Assembly: GCA_024196135.1 (NCBI GenBank)
Contig: JAMQCK010000117.1
Span: 1-60,575 of the forward strand
DNA length: 60,575 bases
Direction of reading: 5' to 3'
From: Pleurotus ostreatus/Saccharomyces cerevisiae fusant
Taxonomy: Eukaryota; Opisthokonta
Of the stretch, positions 31,479 to 44,136 are shown in pieces; position 1 is the stretch's first letter, and each line of letters begins with the position of its first letter. The position numbers and the translations under genes were made by a program. The notes beneath the pieces are model-generated. The model was not told the origin of the DNA. It ran no database searches and saw nothing but the letters and a program-made list of their open reading frames with translations.

Positions 31479-32993
31479 ATGCCCTTGAAGTACACGATGC
31501 TTAACGGGACGAGGGGACCGTATCACCTCGAGCGTCGCGACGTGTACCATCCGCTGGCCGCGCTGGATGTTGCCGACATGCAGGGGCTGATCATGCAAAT
31601 AGGCGTAGACTTCGCCTTGTACGGTACGCCAATCCCGATGTTTGGCTGAGTATTTCCTCATACTGACTCGTATGGCGACAGGAATGCAAAGCACGCTTTC
31701 TATCGCAGCCGTAGCTGTTCTAGCGTGAGTGCGCGAGCCTATATCGTGACTTGCACGTTGCTGACGCGAAGGCCCCTCCCGCTTCATGATGGGCGTAATT
31801 CTCATGCTACTGGTATCCTCTTTGCTTGGGGTCATTAGCAATGCACTGTTCTACCTAGTCCAACTGCCATACGAACTTGGCACGTCAGTGCATGACGTGA
31901 TGGGGCTGCTCGTCCGCCTCGACATAATGGGAACCGTCGCGAACAACTTCAACGTATGTGCAGTCATCTCTGTGTCCTGCACATTACTCACTGCCGCATA
32001 GTACCTAGTGAGCGACGCGGTTGTCGTCTGGCGGGCGTACATTCTGTGGTCGGACAGTCTTGTGGCGAAAGGGATCCTGCTATCCTTCCTGACTGGAACA
32101 TTGGGTAAGTTACCAACCCACGTATTCATGACTTCAGTTGATGTGGTCCAGGTAGCACGCTCGCGCAGCTAATATACCTATACATGCCCTCATCTCCCCT
32201 CGTGGACTATCATATTGCGATACAGTCGGACGTCAAGTTGGCGTTCCTCCTTGCCACCAACGTCGTCGCAACGGTACTGGTCGGCGTTAAATTCTGGTAT
32301 GTCGCATCTCCAGGAAATGTCTATATCTGGACCTCACCGTCGTGGGCCTGCAGGTACTACCGCCGCGATACCAAGGGCGCTCTTGGTCTATTCACGCGAA
32401 AAAGCCAAGTCGAGAAAGTACTTGTGCTGCTTCTGGAGTCTGGTATCACGTACTGTGCCATCTGGGTGAGCCGTGCCCCGCGCTTTCCGGTTCGAACGGA
32501 GGCTCACTGCGCATTCTTGCTATAAGATAGCTTACACAATCATCTGGACCGATGCGGAGAAGCTGAACATCTCGTACTACACGAGCGATACCTTTGGCTC
32601 CGCTATTCACAACATCGCTGTAGGTTTCTCTGCGCCATCAGTGATCATCGTCTCATAACGCTTTCATACCAGGGGATTTACCCAACGTTCGTTGTCCTTG
32701 TTGCCATGCAGAGCAACGCGGCACAAGAGCTTCTTGGCACACAAGTATCGCAAGCAATGCGCTTTGCGGATCTGCCTATGATGAGTGTCGCCAGCGAGTC
32801 AGAATCGCAAGGAGCAAGTGCGATGCACGACCCTTCGCTTCGCCCCGAGCAGACGACCGAACAATCGGGTTATACTTCCACCGACAATAGCAGACCAGAG
32901 GCAGTGGGAAGCGTTGGTCGCGGCTCATTAGGGAATGCGCGAAAGTCAGACGAGAAAGACAGCGGGATAGCGTTAGTAAGTGGGGATCCCTAG
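31479..32993 (+). CDS. Agaricomycete multi-pass (about 7-helix) membrane protein, paralog 1; possible frameshift in exon 3
   Basis: Eight exons (31479-31623, 31682-31724, 31772-31953, 32002-32104, 32152-32296, 32354-32465, 32527-32619, 32673-32993). The 43-, 103- and 112-nt exons match those of the paralogs at 48.0, 49.5 and 51.5 kb. Membrane segments include MGVILMLLVSSLLGVISNAL, YLVSDAVVVWRAYILW, VKLAFLLATNVVATVLVGVK and GIYPTFVVLVAMQ. The C-tail of ~90 residues is polar. The function of the family is unknown. Exon 3 is 182 nt, one more than the phase allows, and the extra base lies near the C-rich run at its start (GGCCCCTCCC). It is either a real frameshift, a mis-chosen splice site or a sequencing error; the other exons join cleanly. 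Confidence 0.7.
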
Positions 32994-33988
32994 ACGGTAA
33001 TGAGGATCATGTACTTAATTACATTCGTTGTACAATGTATCTCTACAGCTCCTTTATTTCTGTGGTTCAAAGCACATAGGATACATACGATAAGCCTCAG
33101 GTATAAGCAAAGAAAGGACGCGAGCCGGCCGTGGGATTGATTGGGTCCTTTCCGGCGCTGACCTTTTACTTGTGGGCGCGCGCTTGCCCGCCCCGGCAAA
33201 AGCCGGTCACACGCCGGTACGCTCTAATGCGCCACCATGTCTCTCTCTACCACGACCTTCATCTCAATGTCCGTTCTCTTGACAGTCGAGAGACTTGCAA
33301 CAACAATTGCTTTGGCACAGAACCAGGGCTCGGGGGTGTTGATGAGGGTACGCGCTTGTGGTTGATGTCGCGGCAGGTCCTTCAGCGTATGGTTTGTCTA
33401 ACCACGCGCCTGACGTATAGATTCTGTGGCTAGGAGCGCTGCAATATTCCCCTCAAAACGAGCGCTTTCCAACACCGTGGTGCGTGCTGACTAAATATTG
33501 ACCAAAGAATAGCAGGGTGAACAGCCGCATGTACAACGAGTGGACTGGCGACAGCACAAATCTCGATGCTTCAGGCGCGAGTATTGACAGTAAGACGGGC
33601 GAGACGATTACAAGATTTGACTGGTCCTAACGCTCGCAGGCGCTTCGGGATGATCCCCTTCTCCTAATGTAATCTTTCGAAAACGACTAGTATTCAGGCC
33701 ACTGCGGGGCGTGTAATTGCGGCATGCCTCCGGAGCCTCTCGGGATTGACTTCAGAGCCGCCTGCTCACGACATCCAGCCGCATTCAAGTGCGTTCGAAA
33801 GCCTAGTATGCTGATAATTTCAGCGGACTTCGTACGTGTGGGTCGCTTCCATCTGGATTTCACCGTTCGCATCCGCTTTTCCAGAATCTATGGAAGCAGC
33901 GCGGAAGTGCACGCCTCATGGGCTGTTTGGTGGAAGACCTTATAAGCCTTCATGCAGCGCGTGAAGCTCGAGCTCGAGCGGCGAAGAA
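32994..33988. other. No confident gene
   Basis: A small plus-strand frame from 33238 (MSLSTTTFISMSVLLTVERL) has nearby splice-like signals, but joining them gives an early stop. Otherwise this is 3' UTR of the membrane protein gene and promoter of the MYND gene. Confidence 0.35.
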
Positions 33989-35114
33989 ATGGGTCCTGCA
34001 ATGTCTGCGATGAACTTCTCTCCCACCGCGGATGAGTTTGCAGGTCCGCGTTCGCTAGCCATAGTCATCGGACTGGAGTCCGGTCATGCTCTCGTGCCAC
34101 CGGAGATGACAGACGAGCATCGCAAGACAATCATCACTAGCCAGGTGAGAGGCGATTGTTATATCATGTCCCTCCGCCGCCGGTCTCATATATTCCCTTT
34201 CTCACAGCTGCGAGTGATTGATACCCTGTCCGTGATGGCGCAGACGATCCTGCAATGGTAGAGAGGGTTTTCTATCGATATCCTATCCAGACTGACGTTG
34301 ATTCCAGTAGATTTGCAGCGGAGTATGTTCCGCGCGCCGTGCAGAAATGGCGCGACAGCGCGGGGGTGCTGTGCCCTGCCGTCATGGTCCTCAACGAGAT
34401 CAAATGGAGGTGTGTTTAGCCATGCATCATACCATGCCATCGCTTAGGCGCGCTTCAGCCCTACCTTCGTGCGCTTCCTGTTCCTAGAGAAGAACCACGA
34501 CCTGCTGGCTATGCAGCTCAGGCGTACGCTTGAGGCCGCCGACGAGATCGACAAGATGGACGAAGAGGACCACGCGAGAGTCATGAACTTTCTTGCCACC
34601 CTCATCCTCATTCACGACCGCAAGGGCGTATCTCGCGCCGATGTCAATGCGCTCGGTCTCAAACTCTTCCACCGGTCAATGACCAGATACTCGCCCAACA
34701 TCGAGAAGAACCCTGCAGAGCGTTGCCTGGTTTTGCTGACGAGGCCGGCGTGAGTACTCTGTAGCATGCCACAAAGGCGGAACTTCGTACCGCAGCGCCA
34801 TGGCGATCTCCTACATTCCCGAGATGCGCAAAACCTTTATGGAGGGAATTGAGACTTGCACTGGCAATACATGCCTCAAGACCGAAGCAGCTGGCGGCGG
34901 TCCTTTGCTATGTTGCCCAAAGTACGTCCTTAGTCGTTACGGAAGGAGCTTCCTGACATTGGCCTGCAGATGCAAGTCGGCCATGTATGTGAGTCGACGT
35001 TCAGGTCGCTCCTCTTTCGTGTCGATACTGACGGTGCTACAGTGCAGCAACGAACACATGCAGGCGCATGCGCCGTCGCACAAGTATTTCTGTTTTGACG
35101 TCGATTATCTATAG
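33989..35114 (+). CDS. MYND-type zinc finger protein, paralog 2
   Basis: Seven exons (33989-34144, 34208-34257, 34308-34409, 34459-34749, 34796-34921, 34970-34988, 35043-35114) join to about 271 aa. The body contains EYVPRAVQKWRDSAG, VRFLFLEKNHDLLAMQLRRT and FLATLILIHDRK. The C-terminal finger reads CTGNTC ... CCPKCKSAMYCSNEHMQ, then HKYFC, and the protein ends VDYL. As in paralog 1, His replaces one finger Cys. Exons 2, 3 and 6 (50, 102, 19 nt) are the same sizes as in the other two copies, while the intron splitting exon 4 of paralog 1 is absent here. The function is unknown beyond likely protein binding by the finger. Confidence 0.85.
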
Positions 35115-35727
35115 ACGATGCTTCTGCTTAGCCAGCTTAGATTCTCCTATTGTACATGATTGCAGACGAATATCTTTGACGTTACCGCGGAGTTCGTAAC
35201 GTGCATTCAATTGAATGACCCGCTGTATCATCATCTCGCTGCGTGATCAAGGAGCAGAAGGAGATATTTGCGGGCAAGGGCGTCAATTCCAGCGCAGGGC
35301 TACGTAGTTCGCTGAGTACTGCCTGCCAAAACGAGGTGGACATCGTAGTAGCAGCTGCACTTCAGCTTAGGGTAACTGCTTGTCTCTTGTCAGATAAAGT
35401 CCGAGTTTGTGGCAAACGCGGTCATGTAGTTGAGGTTCCAAGTGGCAACCCAAGGCTGGGGTTGGTATTCGTATTCAAAAACACCAGTACCGACGGCAGA
35501 TATGTAAAGATAATGTACAAGCCGATGGGATAGTAAGTCAAGAGAGATGAGGCGGCGATATATCCGACTACGAGAACGTAGACGGTGCCTCCAACTATGA
35601 ATGAGGAAAATCGTGATCCTACAGAAATGGTCCAGCACGCGGAGAAAGTGGTCTCGCACGACACGGAGCAAGCAGATAAGTGAAGGATAAATGATACAAG
35701 CTTAATTTTCGTTAGATGGCACTTAAG
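35115..35727. other. Convergent intergenic region
   Basis: Between the 3' ends of the MYND gene (+) and the Ser/Thr/Pro-rich gene (-). No gene or repeat recognised. Confidence 0.4.
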
Positions 35728-36618
35728 TCACAGACGAGGTGACTTGGGCGCGCTCATCCCAGCACGGCGAGGAATCTTCGACGGTGAAGTCGGGGTGGTA
35801 GGCGAGCGCTGAGTAAGTGACTTCATGGTCTGCAGAGTTGCCCGAGACCTCCATGGCATGGTAGGCGATTCCGGCGGCGTCATGGGCGCCTGAAGGAAGC
35901 GGTTGTTGTGCCGTGTAGCCATAGGCGATGTGGGCGGGGTCATAGGGCCGGTCATGATATCGGCTGGCCGATGGGGACGCTTGATGCCAGGGCGAGATGT
36001 CGATTGTACGAGGCTGGCAACAGGTAGAGCCTCGGCATCGGAGCCAGGCGAGGAAGGCGGCGTGGGGAGCTGGGTAGAGGTGAAGGGCCGCAGAGCGGCA
36101 AGGGCGGGGTTCTTCTCGTAGAACGCGCGAACTTTATCGTCCTCTGCGGCCTGCTTCGCGCGCGCCCCATCGACAATCTCGTCGGGGGTGGGCGTGCGGT
36201 ACGAAGCACTGATCGGGGTTGAGACTTGGGAGGTGGAGGGCGAGCGCGGGGTGGCGGGGCCCTCGTAATAGGCGGTCGTGGGTGTATTGACATCTGCGTT
36301 GGAAAGGACGCTGCTGGCATCGTCCAACATGCCACTCATGGCCACTGCACGCGGCCGCTTCGGGGGGCGCGAGCGTGCGAGGCGCAGGTGGTTAGGCATG
36401 TGAAGGATGCAAGGCTCGGCGGTGCCGAAGCCCACGTAAGTATAGAGCTCTTGGGTGGGCCGCCCTCGAATCGCGAAAAGGGCGGGGTTATTATAGGCGA
36501 GCGCCGAATGGTAGCCCTGCAGCAAACGTCAGTGAACGTGCTCCACAGCGAGTGACGGCAGACGCACGACTAGCATCGACGACGATGCGTGAGTGGCGTA
36601 GGCAGTGGCGACAGACAT
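35728..36618 (-). CDS. Ser/Thr/Pro-rich protein with many SP/TP sites, function unknown
   Basis: Two exons (36618-36568 and 36516-35728) separated by a 51-nt intron give about 279 aa. It begins MSVATAYATHASSSMLV, then GYHSALAYNNPALFAIRGRP. The remainder is low complexity and probably disordered, with many proline-directed sites (MTPPTSP, MTPPESP, TPTSPSK, LPTPPSSPG) and basic pieces (GIKRPHRP, SKIPRRAG). This composition suits a regulatory protein phosphorylated by CDK or MAP kinases, but no domain is seen. The gene model rests on the open frame, the clean intron and the composition. Confidence 0.7.
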
Positions 36619-37441
36619 CGCGTAGGTTGACGTTGGAGTTGGGTGGCAGTCGCTAAATGTTGAGCGGGGCGTCAAGGAACTCGCTGTTGCCGAAAGGCGT
36701 GCAGCAGATGGTGGTTTGAGTGAAAAGGTGACAAGGAGCTGCAAAGCGGAGCCGGGTGGAATTTATAACACCGGTCTCACATAGCGCGCGTGACGGGCCC
36801 ACTGATGTTCGTTGCCACATGCGGACGACAATGGCCATTGATTGCCATGTTTGGGTGTGATCCGGGCGCGTGTATGTTCCATTTGATGGAGCGCAGCGGG
36901 GCCAATTTCGGCGGCGCAGACAGGACTTGCAGACCCTGCGCTAGCATATATCGGGGCATCATCCTGAGGTTGAGTAGGTCAAAGATGGCCGAGATAACAG
37001 CACTGTACTCATCATGCATTGAATGTAGTCGAGCATGATCGAGCCTCGAGACAAACACCCCCGACGATCAGGATTGTTCGCTTGCATTCCGTGTGCTTAT
37101 GACGGACCAATAGAGGTATGCAAAAGTGCTTTGCATGAGGCACCTCGTGTTGCCATGATCAAGGGTGGTTGTAGCCTTGCTTCGTTGAGAACACGGAAGT
37201 AAGACCTCGAGAGCGGGATATCCATTTTGAAAATGTACAGAGCCCGACCGTAAGCTGCTGCGTGTGATTGAAGGTCCCTCTCCGCTGGAGGGTCGAGCAC
37301 GACGCCATTCTAAAGCCCGAGTCCAAAGCGAACGCCGAGCATGATGATGGCGAGAGCACTGATGCGACGACGGTCCAAGCGGCACATCGCGCGACGCGAC
37401 TTGTTCGCGGCCTCCATTGACGTCGTCGAGTACTCGCCGCC
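36619..37441. other. Divergent intergenic region
   Basis: Promoter region for the Ser/Thr/Pro-rich gene (-) and the TRAPPC11 gene (+). Scattered short frames only; nothing recognised. Confidence 0.4.
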
Positions 37442-40400
37442 ATGAACTCGTATCCCCCGGAGCTGCTCGCGCAGCTGGCGCCAGTGATGTTTGTCGCAGG
37501 ACTGGACGCACCGAGCAAGACCGAGCCCTCAACACCATCCCCCGATCCCCAAGCTCAGCCCCCGGAAACGCCGCCCCCTTCAACTCCTTCCAAGCCCTCC
37601 GATCCCTTCACCGTACTCATCCTCCGCCTACGAGAAGCGCTTGGCGTACAGCGCAAGGTCGCCATATACCAGCCGCCAGCAGAGTCCACCGCGCGCAAGC
37701 CAATCCCGCAATTCCAGATCCAGCTCGTCTCGCGGGATGTGCACTTTCCCCCGCGCAAGCTCGTGCGGCCAGAGGACCCGGCATATGCAAATGCGCACTC
37801 ACCACTCAGCCCCCTCACGCCGTCATCCCCATTGTACCCTGACGGCCTGATCGCGCCAATATGGATTCGCAAGCATACGCAGCTCGTACCGTCCGTGTTT
37901 GTACTATTCATGAGGCTATACGAACATCCATCGACCCAGCCGCAGTCCCCACTCGACCTGGCGCATGTGCACGAAACGGAGCGCGAGAGGCATGAGGAAG
38001 AACGCAGATTCGATGCGGATCTCTCGAGCGACATCGCGATGAGGAAGAAGAGTACGAATGAGCGCGGGATCAAGCTTACTGTGGTGCTTTTGGCGAGCAG
38101 GAGGATGCTTGGTGTGTGATACCCCATTCCCTGAGATCTATCAACTAATACGCTTCAGACGATCCGACGCTAGACAGCCGCTTGACATTCATACGGAGAA
38201 GCAGCGGCCTCGACAGCAGAGCTGCTCTCTTCGTGCTCAGCCCCGTCAGCCCAGCCGAGCTGCAGGACTTCGTACGAAGGTGCGCTTCCCCCGCTCTTGG
38301 TCTATCCGCGCTGATTCCCATCTCAGCCTACAACAAGCCCTCTACGAACCCGCTATCGAATACTACACCAACCACTCCAAGCGCGTCCGCCGCAAGCGCA
38401 ACCGCCACGCCTCTCAAGCACCCATTCCCATCAGCCCTCTTGCTACCAGCACTCATATCGTCCGTCCCCTGCGTCCTGAGGGATGGACGGTGCGCTATGA
38501 GTACAAGATGGCCTGTTTCGCAGAATTTCGGGGTGAGGGCGAGGTCGCGCTGAAGTGAGGCGACCTATACCACAGCGAGTCGTGAAGCTCATGTCGCGTC
38601 AGGCACTACCAGGACGCGTACTCGACGCTCATCATCATGTTCGGCTCACCGCTTATTTTGCCGCCGCGCACAAAGAGGTGGGCAGAGGCGAAAGTGCTGG
38701 CAGATTGCATCAACGTCAAGGTCCGTGCCCTCTTATATATGCGCATACATCTGCTTATTTCGTCCAGATTGTCAAGTTATACCTCTACAACAACGAGCAC
38801 TCCCTCGCCCTCTCCCACCACACCAGCCACATTCGCCAATTCGGCGACTTCTCCCGTGGCTGGGGCATCGGCGAAGACACCTTCGAGTACTGGTCCTGGA
38901 TAGCGCGGCAGTGCGTGTTTTACACCACTATAACTCCCCTTCCCTTGACAGCCACTTACCCTAACCCCTCCTAGGCATCGCATATTCGCCGAGCTTCTCG
39001 AGCACGGCACGCGCGCCAACCTGCGCATCCCCGTACACCGGCCCTCCTTCCCGCTGCAGCAGCCTGCGGGCATGGAACCCATGGTGCGCGCACTGGGCGT
39101 GAACCCAAGCAGCGCGCTGCAGCACCCGGGGTTCTACTACTATGTCGCGGCGCATTGTACGGAGATGCGAAGGGCGCGGTTCATGGATGCGTTGGGTGCG
39201 ATGAGCCCGGCGTCGGCGAACTCGCCGGGCTTTGCGAATGAGAGGAAGGTGGAGCATTTGGTTATCATTTTGGAGGTACGGTTCTACCTTGGGTCAGCGA
39301 AGGGGACATGCAACTTACTGAGCATGCATTTTTAGCTCTACACCAAAGCCTACGAGCTCTTCAAGAAGTACACGCCGGCATCCGCCTCCCAGCCTGGCCG
39401 CCAGACCCTCTACATCGCCTACAAGATCGCCCAGACGTATCAGACCTCGGGCAAGTTCGACATGGCCGTGCGCTTCTTCGAGCGCATCGCGAAGACCTAC
39501 CGGCGCGAGCAGTGGGGGGAGATGCTTCGGCCGCTGTTGGCGACGTGGTACGAGTGCGCGAAGTTGCTGGGCGATATGGAGATGAGCGTGCGGTTGGTGG
39601 TGGAGATGCTGGGGCATGGTGAGTAGGGTGAGAGATTATACGGCGGAATGGAGGCTGATGGAACACGCAGGACTGCAGGGCGAGGAAGATGAGGCACTGG
39701 AAGACATACTGCTAGCGGTGCTGCAGAGCACGGTGCCTTCGTCCACAGAGCCGGTGGTCATCGATGCGGCGGATGCCGAGCCTTTGTGTAAGTGGTCCTC
39801 CTTCCTCGTCTGGCCATCTTTTGACGGCTCTTCAGTGAAGCCAACCCTGGTCTTTTGGCCTTCTGAGGTCAAGGTCGGCGAGCCGGCTGCCTTCCAAATC
39901 GCACTCACTGCACCAGCAACTGCATCAATCGCCGCCCTGCCGTTCACAACCTTGGAGATCTTCTTCTCGCCAGATCTTGCGCATTCTCCTCTTACCATTC
40001 GTCATGCGGACGATGCTGCGCCGTCAAGACTCGTAGATCTGGGCGAGCTGGTGCCAGGCGAGGATCGTGAGCTGAAGGCGAACCTGCGGTGGTCTACTGG
40101 CGCGACGATCGTGCTTGCAGGAACGATGCAGTCAGAGACGCCGACAACGTTGACGGTGGGTGGGGATGTGCGGCCTTGGCGTCTACCTTCTGAATTGGCG
40201 CCCAGATTCCGAAGCTCGCCTTGACGATGAAAGAGGGCAACTGGACTATACAGATCCCTCTTGACCTACCGCTGAAAACGGGCTCGTCCGCGCAGGCAAA
40301 ATGGCTCTGCTCCGTCGACCCTGTGCGATACCTGCCGGTGGACAGGGATAATGCCCATTCCGTTGCGTGCGTATATATCCAATACCTTAGTGCCATTCTC

Positions 40401-41960
40401 AGTTTGCTCATGCGCTTTCATATTGCAGTGTGCGCCACCGTCCGTACAGCGTATCGGTCAAGATCGAGCAGCATGCTCCGGCGTATATTGGCGAAGACTA
40501 TCCTATTCTCATCGATATCACTAACACGGACGACCGGTCTTTGGAGGTCACGCTTGACGTGCTACTGCAGCCGACGGAGGTGGACGACGCAGGTAGGGAG
40601 ACTCCCCCGTCGGTCTGCGCATGCTCATGCTCATCCCCTCGGCAGTCAACACGGTCACTATTGACGGCCAGCAGTCGACGAGCTTGGTCAAGGGCATCAC
40701 TTGCGGTACCCTCGTGCCGGGCGCGAGTGTCGTGAAGACGTTGCACTTGTACAGCACTGGCGCAGGCGGTGATCGCGTCCTTGATATCTCGACGCAATGT
40801 CGTGAGGTCTTGTCCGCCAACGATGCAGATGCTCAGGAGGAACAAGCCGAAGCCAACGACACCCGCCACTCGACAGAAATCCTGCATACTCTCGCCGTTC
40901 CTACCGTTGAAGCCATCCGCGCTTCGTGGGATGTGGCATACGAGCGCGCACCGACGAGCGTTCCACGGCCGGGCATCGCAGACCTGAGCACCTTTGATGG
41001 CGACTTCTGGGACGATAGCTTGGGTGGGGAGGCGGTTGTACAGCTCGTCCTGGAGTGTGCTGGCCCGTGGAATTTGGAGATCCTGGGCATGGAGTTGGTG
41101 AGGGAGGTAAGTACAAAATTCAGAGAAGTGGGAATGCAGCATCTGATGGTTGCCGCAGAACAATTCGCAAGCGAAGATCGTGGAAGCGTCTACGGACGTG
41201 GTTGACGAGGGCATGTTCCCCAGTGGTAAGCAAGACATGCTCAGCTTCGGGAGCTTGGCTGAAGATGCTTATGCAGAATACCTCGCCGGCGACGAGATCA
41301 GTGACTTGTGTCGTGTCAGCCTTGCGCCGTCAGACAAGTATTACGTCGAGGGTCTCCCCGTCCCAGGACCAGGGCACTACGCGGTCAAATGGCGACGGTA
41401 CGGAGACCAACTGCCGCTCGCCCCCCTTACTCACGCTTACGCGCAGAATCGCCTCAAACGGCGACCGAGGTCCCGAGTCCACGGCGATCTTCCCCCTCCC
41501 CGCCCTGCGCCCGCCGACGGACGGCCTCATCGCGCTCCTCGACGCGCCCGCGGTCGCCCAGCTGCACCAGCCCGCGCTGATGACCCTGGTCGTGCGCAAC
41601 AACCACCCCACGCGCGCGGCGAACGTGCACGTCGCGCTCGAGCCGGACCCGGCGGACGCGTTCGTCGTCGCGGGCGTGCGCGCGGCCAGGCTGCCCGTGT
41701 TGCTGCCGGGCGGCGAGGAGCGCGTGCGCTGGCGGGTGATCCCGATTGCGTGTGGATTGGTGCGTGCGCCGAGGGTGAGGGTGGTGGATCGGAGGAGGGC
41801 GGCGGGGGTGACGCAGGAGGGGAGCGAGGTCGCGGAGGAGGGCGAGCCGGTGCGGGTGGTCGACGTGCGGTTCGGGGGCAGGGCGGAGGAAGTGGGGGAG
41901 AAGGTGGTCGTGGCGGAGGATCTCGAGGATCATTGGCCAACAGTGAGGGTGGCGCCGTAG
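37442..41960 (+). CDS. TRAPPC11: TRAPP complex subunit 11 (foie gras/Gryzun domain protein)
   Basis: Fifteen exons join in frame to about 1262 aa: 37442-38111, 38159-38279, 38327-38554, 38603-38720, 38768-38910, 38975-39275, 39336-39618, 39671-39787, 39836-40155, 40206-40366, 40429-40592, 40646-41106, 41159-41225, 41277-41397, 41447-41960. The start MNSYPPELLAQLAPVMFVAG fits the family. The foie-gras region shows QALYEPAIEYYTNHSKRVRR, YEYKMACFAEFRGE, IVKLYLYNNEHSLALSHH, GRQTLYIAYKIAQTYQTSGK and MAVRFFERIAKTYRRE. The C-terminal Gryzun-type beta domains include VSVKIEQHAPAYIGEDYPIL, ITNTDDRSLEV and ALMTLVVRNN. TRAPPC11 belongs to the TRAPPIII tethering complex acting in ER-Golgi traffic and autophagy. 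The 51-nt intron 41226-41276 is in frame, so its retention would add 17 residues. The last exon is unusually GC-rich. Confidence 0.93.
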
Positions 41961-43210
41961 GGCCCCCTCTCTTCTGCGGGTCCGAGCTGAGAGAATATTC
42001 GAATTATTGCTTCGCTTTGTGCTGGAAGAACAGAAGCCTGCGCCTTGACCTGGTATCTGCAGTTGTGCGTTAACTGCCGCTGGTGAAGTCGAACATTTCA
42101 CGTGATCGTGAACTAAAAGGCACGTAATGAAAGTTTAGATTTTGTGACTGTCACAGCACCATTTGGATGGCTTTTTTCTCTCTTCAGTGCAACGATAAGG
42201 GTGCTCAGTCCACACCATCAGAAGGTGAGAAATTAGGAGAGCACTGAACATCCTACCTTCCTCGAATTTCCAGTGACGAGACCAACATGGCAGACCCAGA
42301 TTGAGCGTAATTCGGCGCGCAGCGGCACCTTATCGTGTCCAGTGATACTTGGCCTTGAGATCCTCTGGAGAGCAGGCAACAGGTTGAACGTTGCGGATAC
42401 CTCTCGGAGCCAAGCTTCGAACAAGTCTGAGTCAACAACAATGGCCTCGCCGAACTCCAACCTTTCCGTGTCCCTCTTGGCGAAGGAACGTGTACGCTGT
42501 CGAGCACTGCGCGCGGCGGCTGCGCACTGTCAATATACGTATTTCGCGCTCAGAATTTTCTATTGGCGAGCACCGCGAGGGGGAGCTGGATATTCGTCTT
42601 CCGCGGATGAGCATGAGGACGTGATGCGGCTCCGCTGGACTCCGGTTGGCCTGCGGGGCGGCTGAAGATGGGATCGATGCGGCATGATGCGCGTGGCTAT
42701 TGGGGTGCGCGCTCTGTGCCGTGCGAAGTTCAATTGTGTGGAGGATCTGGTTCGTATCCCCTTTTGCAAGGCGTCTTTGTTCCCGCAGCACCCCCGTCCT
42801 GATTCTGCCCGGTTCTCCACGAAAAGGGATGGGGAAAAGGAGAGGAAAGAGAGCGGATTGCGCTGAAGATAGAGCAGACGAGGAGGAGCACATGAATGCC
42901 GCAAGGATACCGTCTCCTGGACCCTGGCGCGCCGGTGCAGCGGGCTGGCGTCGGTCAGGCGACGGTGAAATCGTAAATTGACCGGTGCTTCTTCTGCGCG
43001 TGGCGCTCGCGTGGCCACGGAAGCAAAGCGCGTCCCCTCGAAGATGCACGCGTTTGAAAACCCAAAAGTCCAGAGGGGCCTCACTTACACCTTGTCTCTT
43101 ACCATCACTGCCGCTCCTTCATCTGCTCGCTGCTAGCCTGCGTCTGCTCGTGCCCTCTGGGTCCCCCGCCCGCGTCGCCTAGCGCGCTGTACCGTGCCGC
43201 CGTCTTCACC
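41961..43210. other. No confident gene
   Basis: A plus-strand frame ending at 42624 (NIRISRSEFSIGEHREGEL) looks protein-like but has no upstream support. A 205-codon minus frame (42432-43049) opposes it without domains. 3' UTR of TRAPPC11 and promoter of the next gene are expected here. Confidence 0.35.
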
Positions 43211-44136
43211 ATGGATTCCGCAGGAGGTTGCCCCGAGTCGCTGGAGAGGGTGCGCGACCTTGTCACGTACTTCTCGACGCGTCGCTGACCGTACTGCAGC
43301 TGTTCCAGCAGTTAGAGCTGGAGAGCGAGCGACGTGCAAAGGGAGACTACCGCTGCCGCCACGACGACATCGCGACTACGCCGTCGTCGCCCGAGGTGAA
43401 GACCATGGGCCTGCGCCAGGAGCCGTCGGAGAGCAGCCTGAGGACGAAGCGGAACCGCAGGAGGGGAAGTGTGTCCATCACGCGGTTTGGCCAGGTACGC
43501 ACCCACCCGCGCTGTACAGCGCCGTCGGTACCTGGCCGCTCACGCCCCACTTCTACAGCTGCATGACGACTTCTCGAGCAAGGCAAACAGCCCTGCGTCA
43601 CCGAAGCGCCTATCTGCCATAGCCCCGGAGCGTGACCCACCGTTCTACCAGACTCCTATGGGGGTGTGTACTCCTTCGCATTCCCCCAAGCCCACTGCTA
43701 ACACCTCCTGTAGAGCACTAGCAACGGCTCGATCGCTTCTGGCGCGTCGACCGACGCGTCAGACGAGCACCACATCACGCAGATGCAGCAGATTGTCCCC
43801 CGCCAGAACACCATATCGCGCGCGGTCGGCGGCATGCTCCCCCGGCGACTCAGTCGCGCGCGTTCGGAGCGAGTAATCGGCAATCAGCAGGAGACCAACC
43901 TTGTCATCGGCGTCTCCGTCTCAGAAGCCACCGTCGAGGCGACGGCAGAAGAGGAGGGCGCCATGGAAACGCGCATAGTGGTCCAGCGGCCACTGCGGAA
44001 TCAGCCGTCGCGCCTGAGCATGGCGGAGAGCACGCCCGCCAGCACCGGCTGGGTGTCCAAAGCAAAGAACTTCACGTCGAAGTTCAAACGGAAAAGTACA
44101 GTGGGTATCCCGAGCCCCGAGCCCTCGTCGCCGTAA
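43211..44136 (+). CDS. Conserved-looking protein of unknown function, about 253 aa
   Basis: Four exons (43211-43249, 43300-43494, 43559-43663, 43714-44136) join perfectly in phase 0. The ATG sits in a good context (CACCATGG). It begins MDSAGGCPESLERLFQQLEL. A basic, Arg-rich middle (LRTKRNRRRGSVSITRFGQ) and Ser-rich parts follow, then MLPRRLSRARSERVIGN, and the end is WVSKAKNFTSKFKRKSTVG with a terminal PSPEPSSP. The opening helix is coiled-coil-like and most of the rest is likely disordered. No domain was recognised. A second unassigned gene follows 460 bp downstream on the same strand. Confidence 0.72.

Noticed and set aside
33238..33640. Short spliced gene on the plus strand
   Set aside because: Joining the first two candidate exons gives TAG almost at once; no other joint is better.
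41150..42073. 307-codon plus-strand frame
   Set aside because: Its first part is TRAPPC11 exons 13-14; the GC-rich rest (Arg/Gly/Ala) is a shadow of the true last exon.
42391..43049. Opposed frames including NIRISRSEFSIGEHREGEL
   Set aside because: Neither frame has a convincing start, splice support or domain; they overlap each other.
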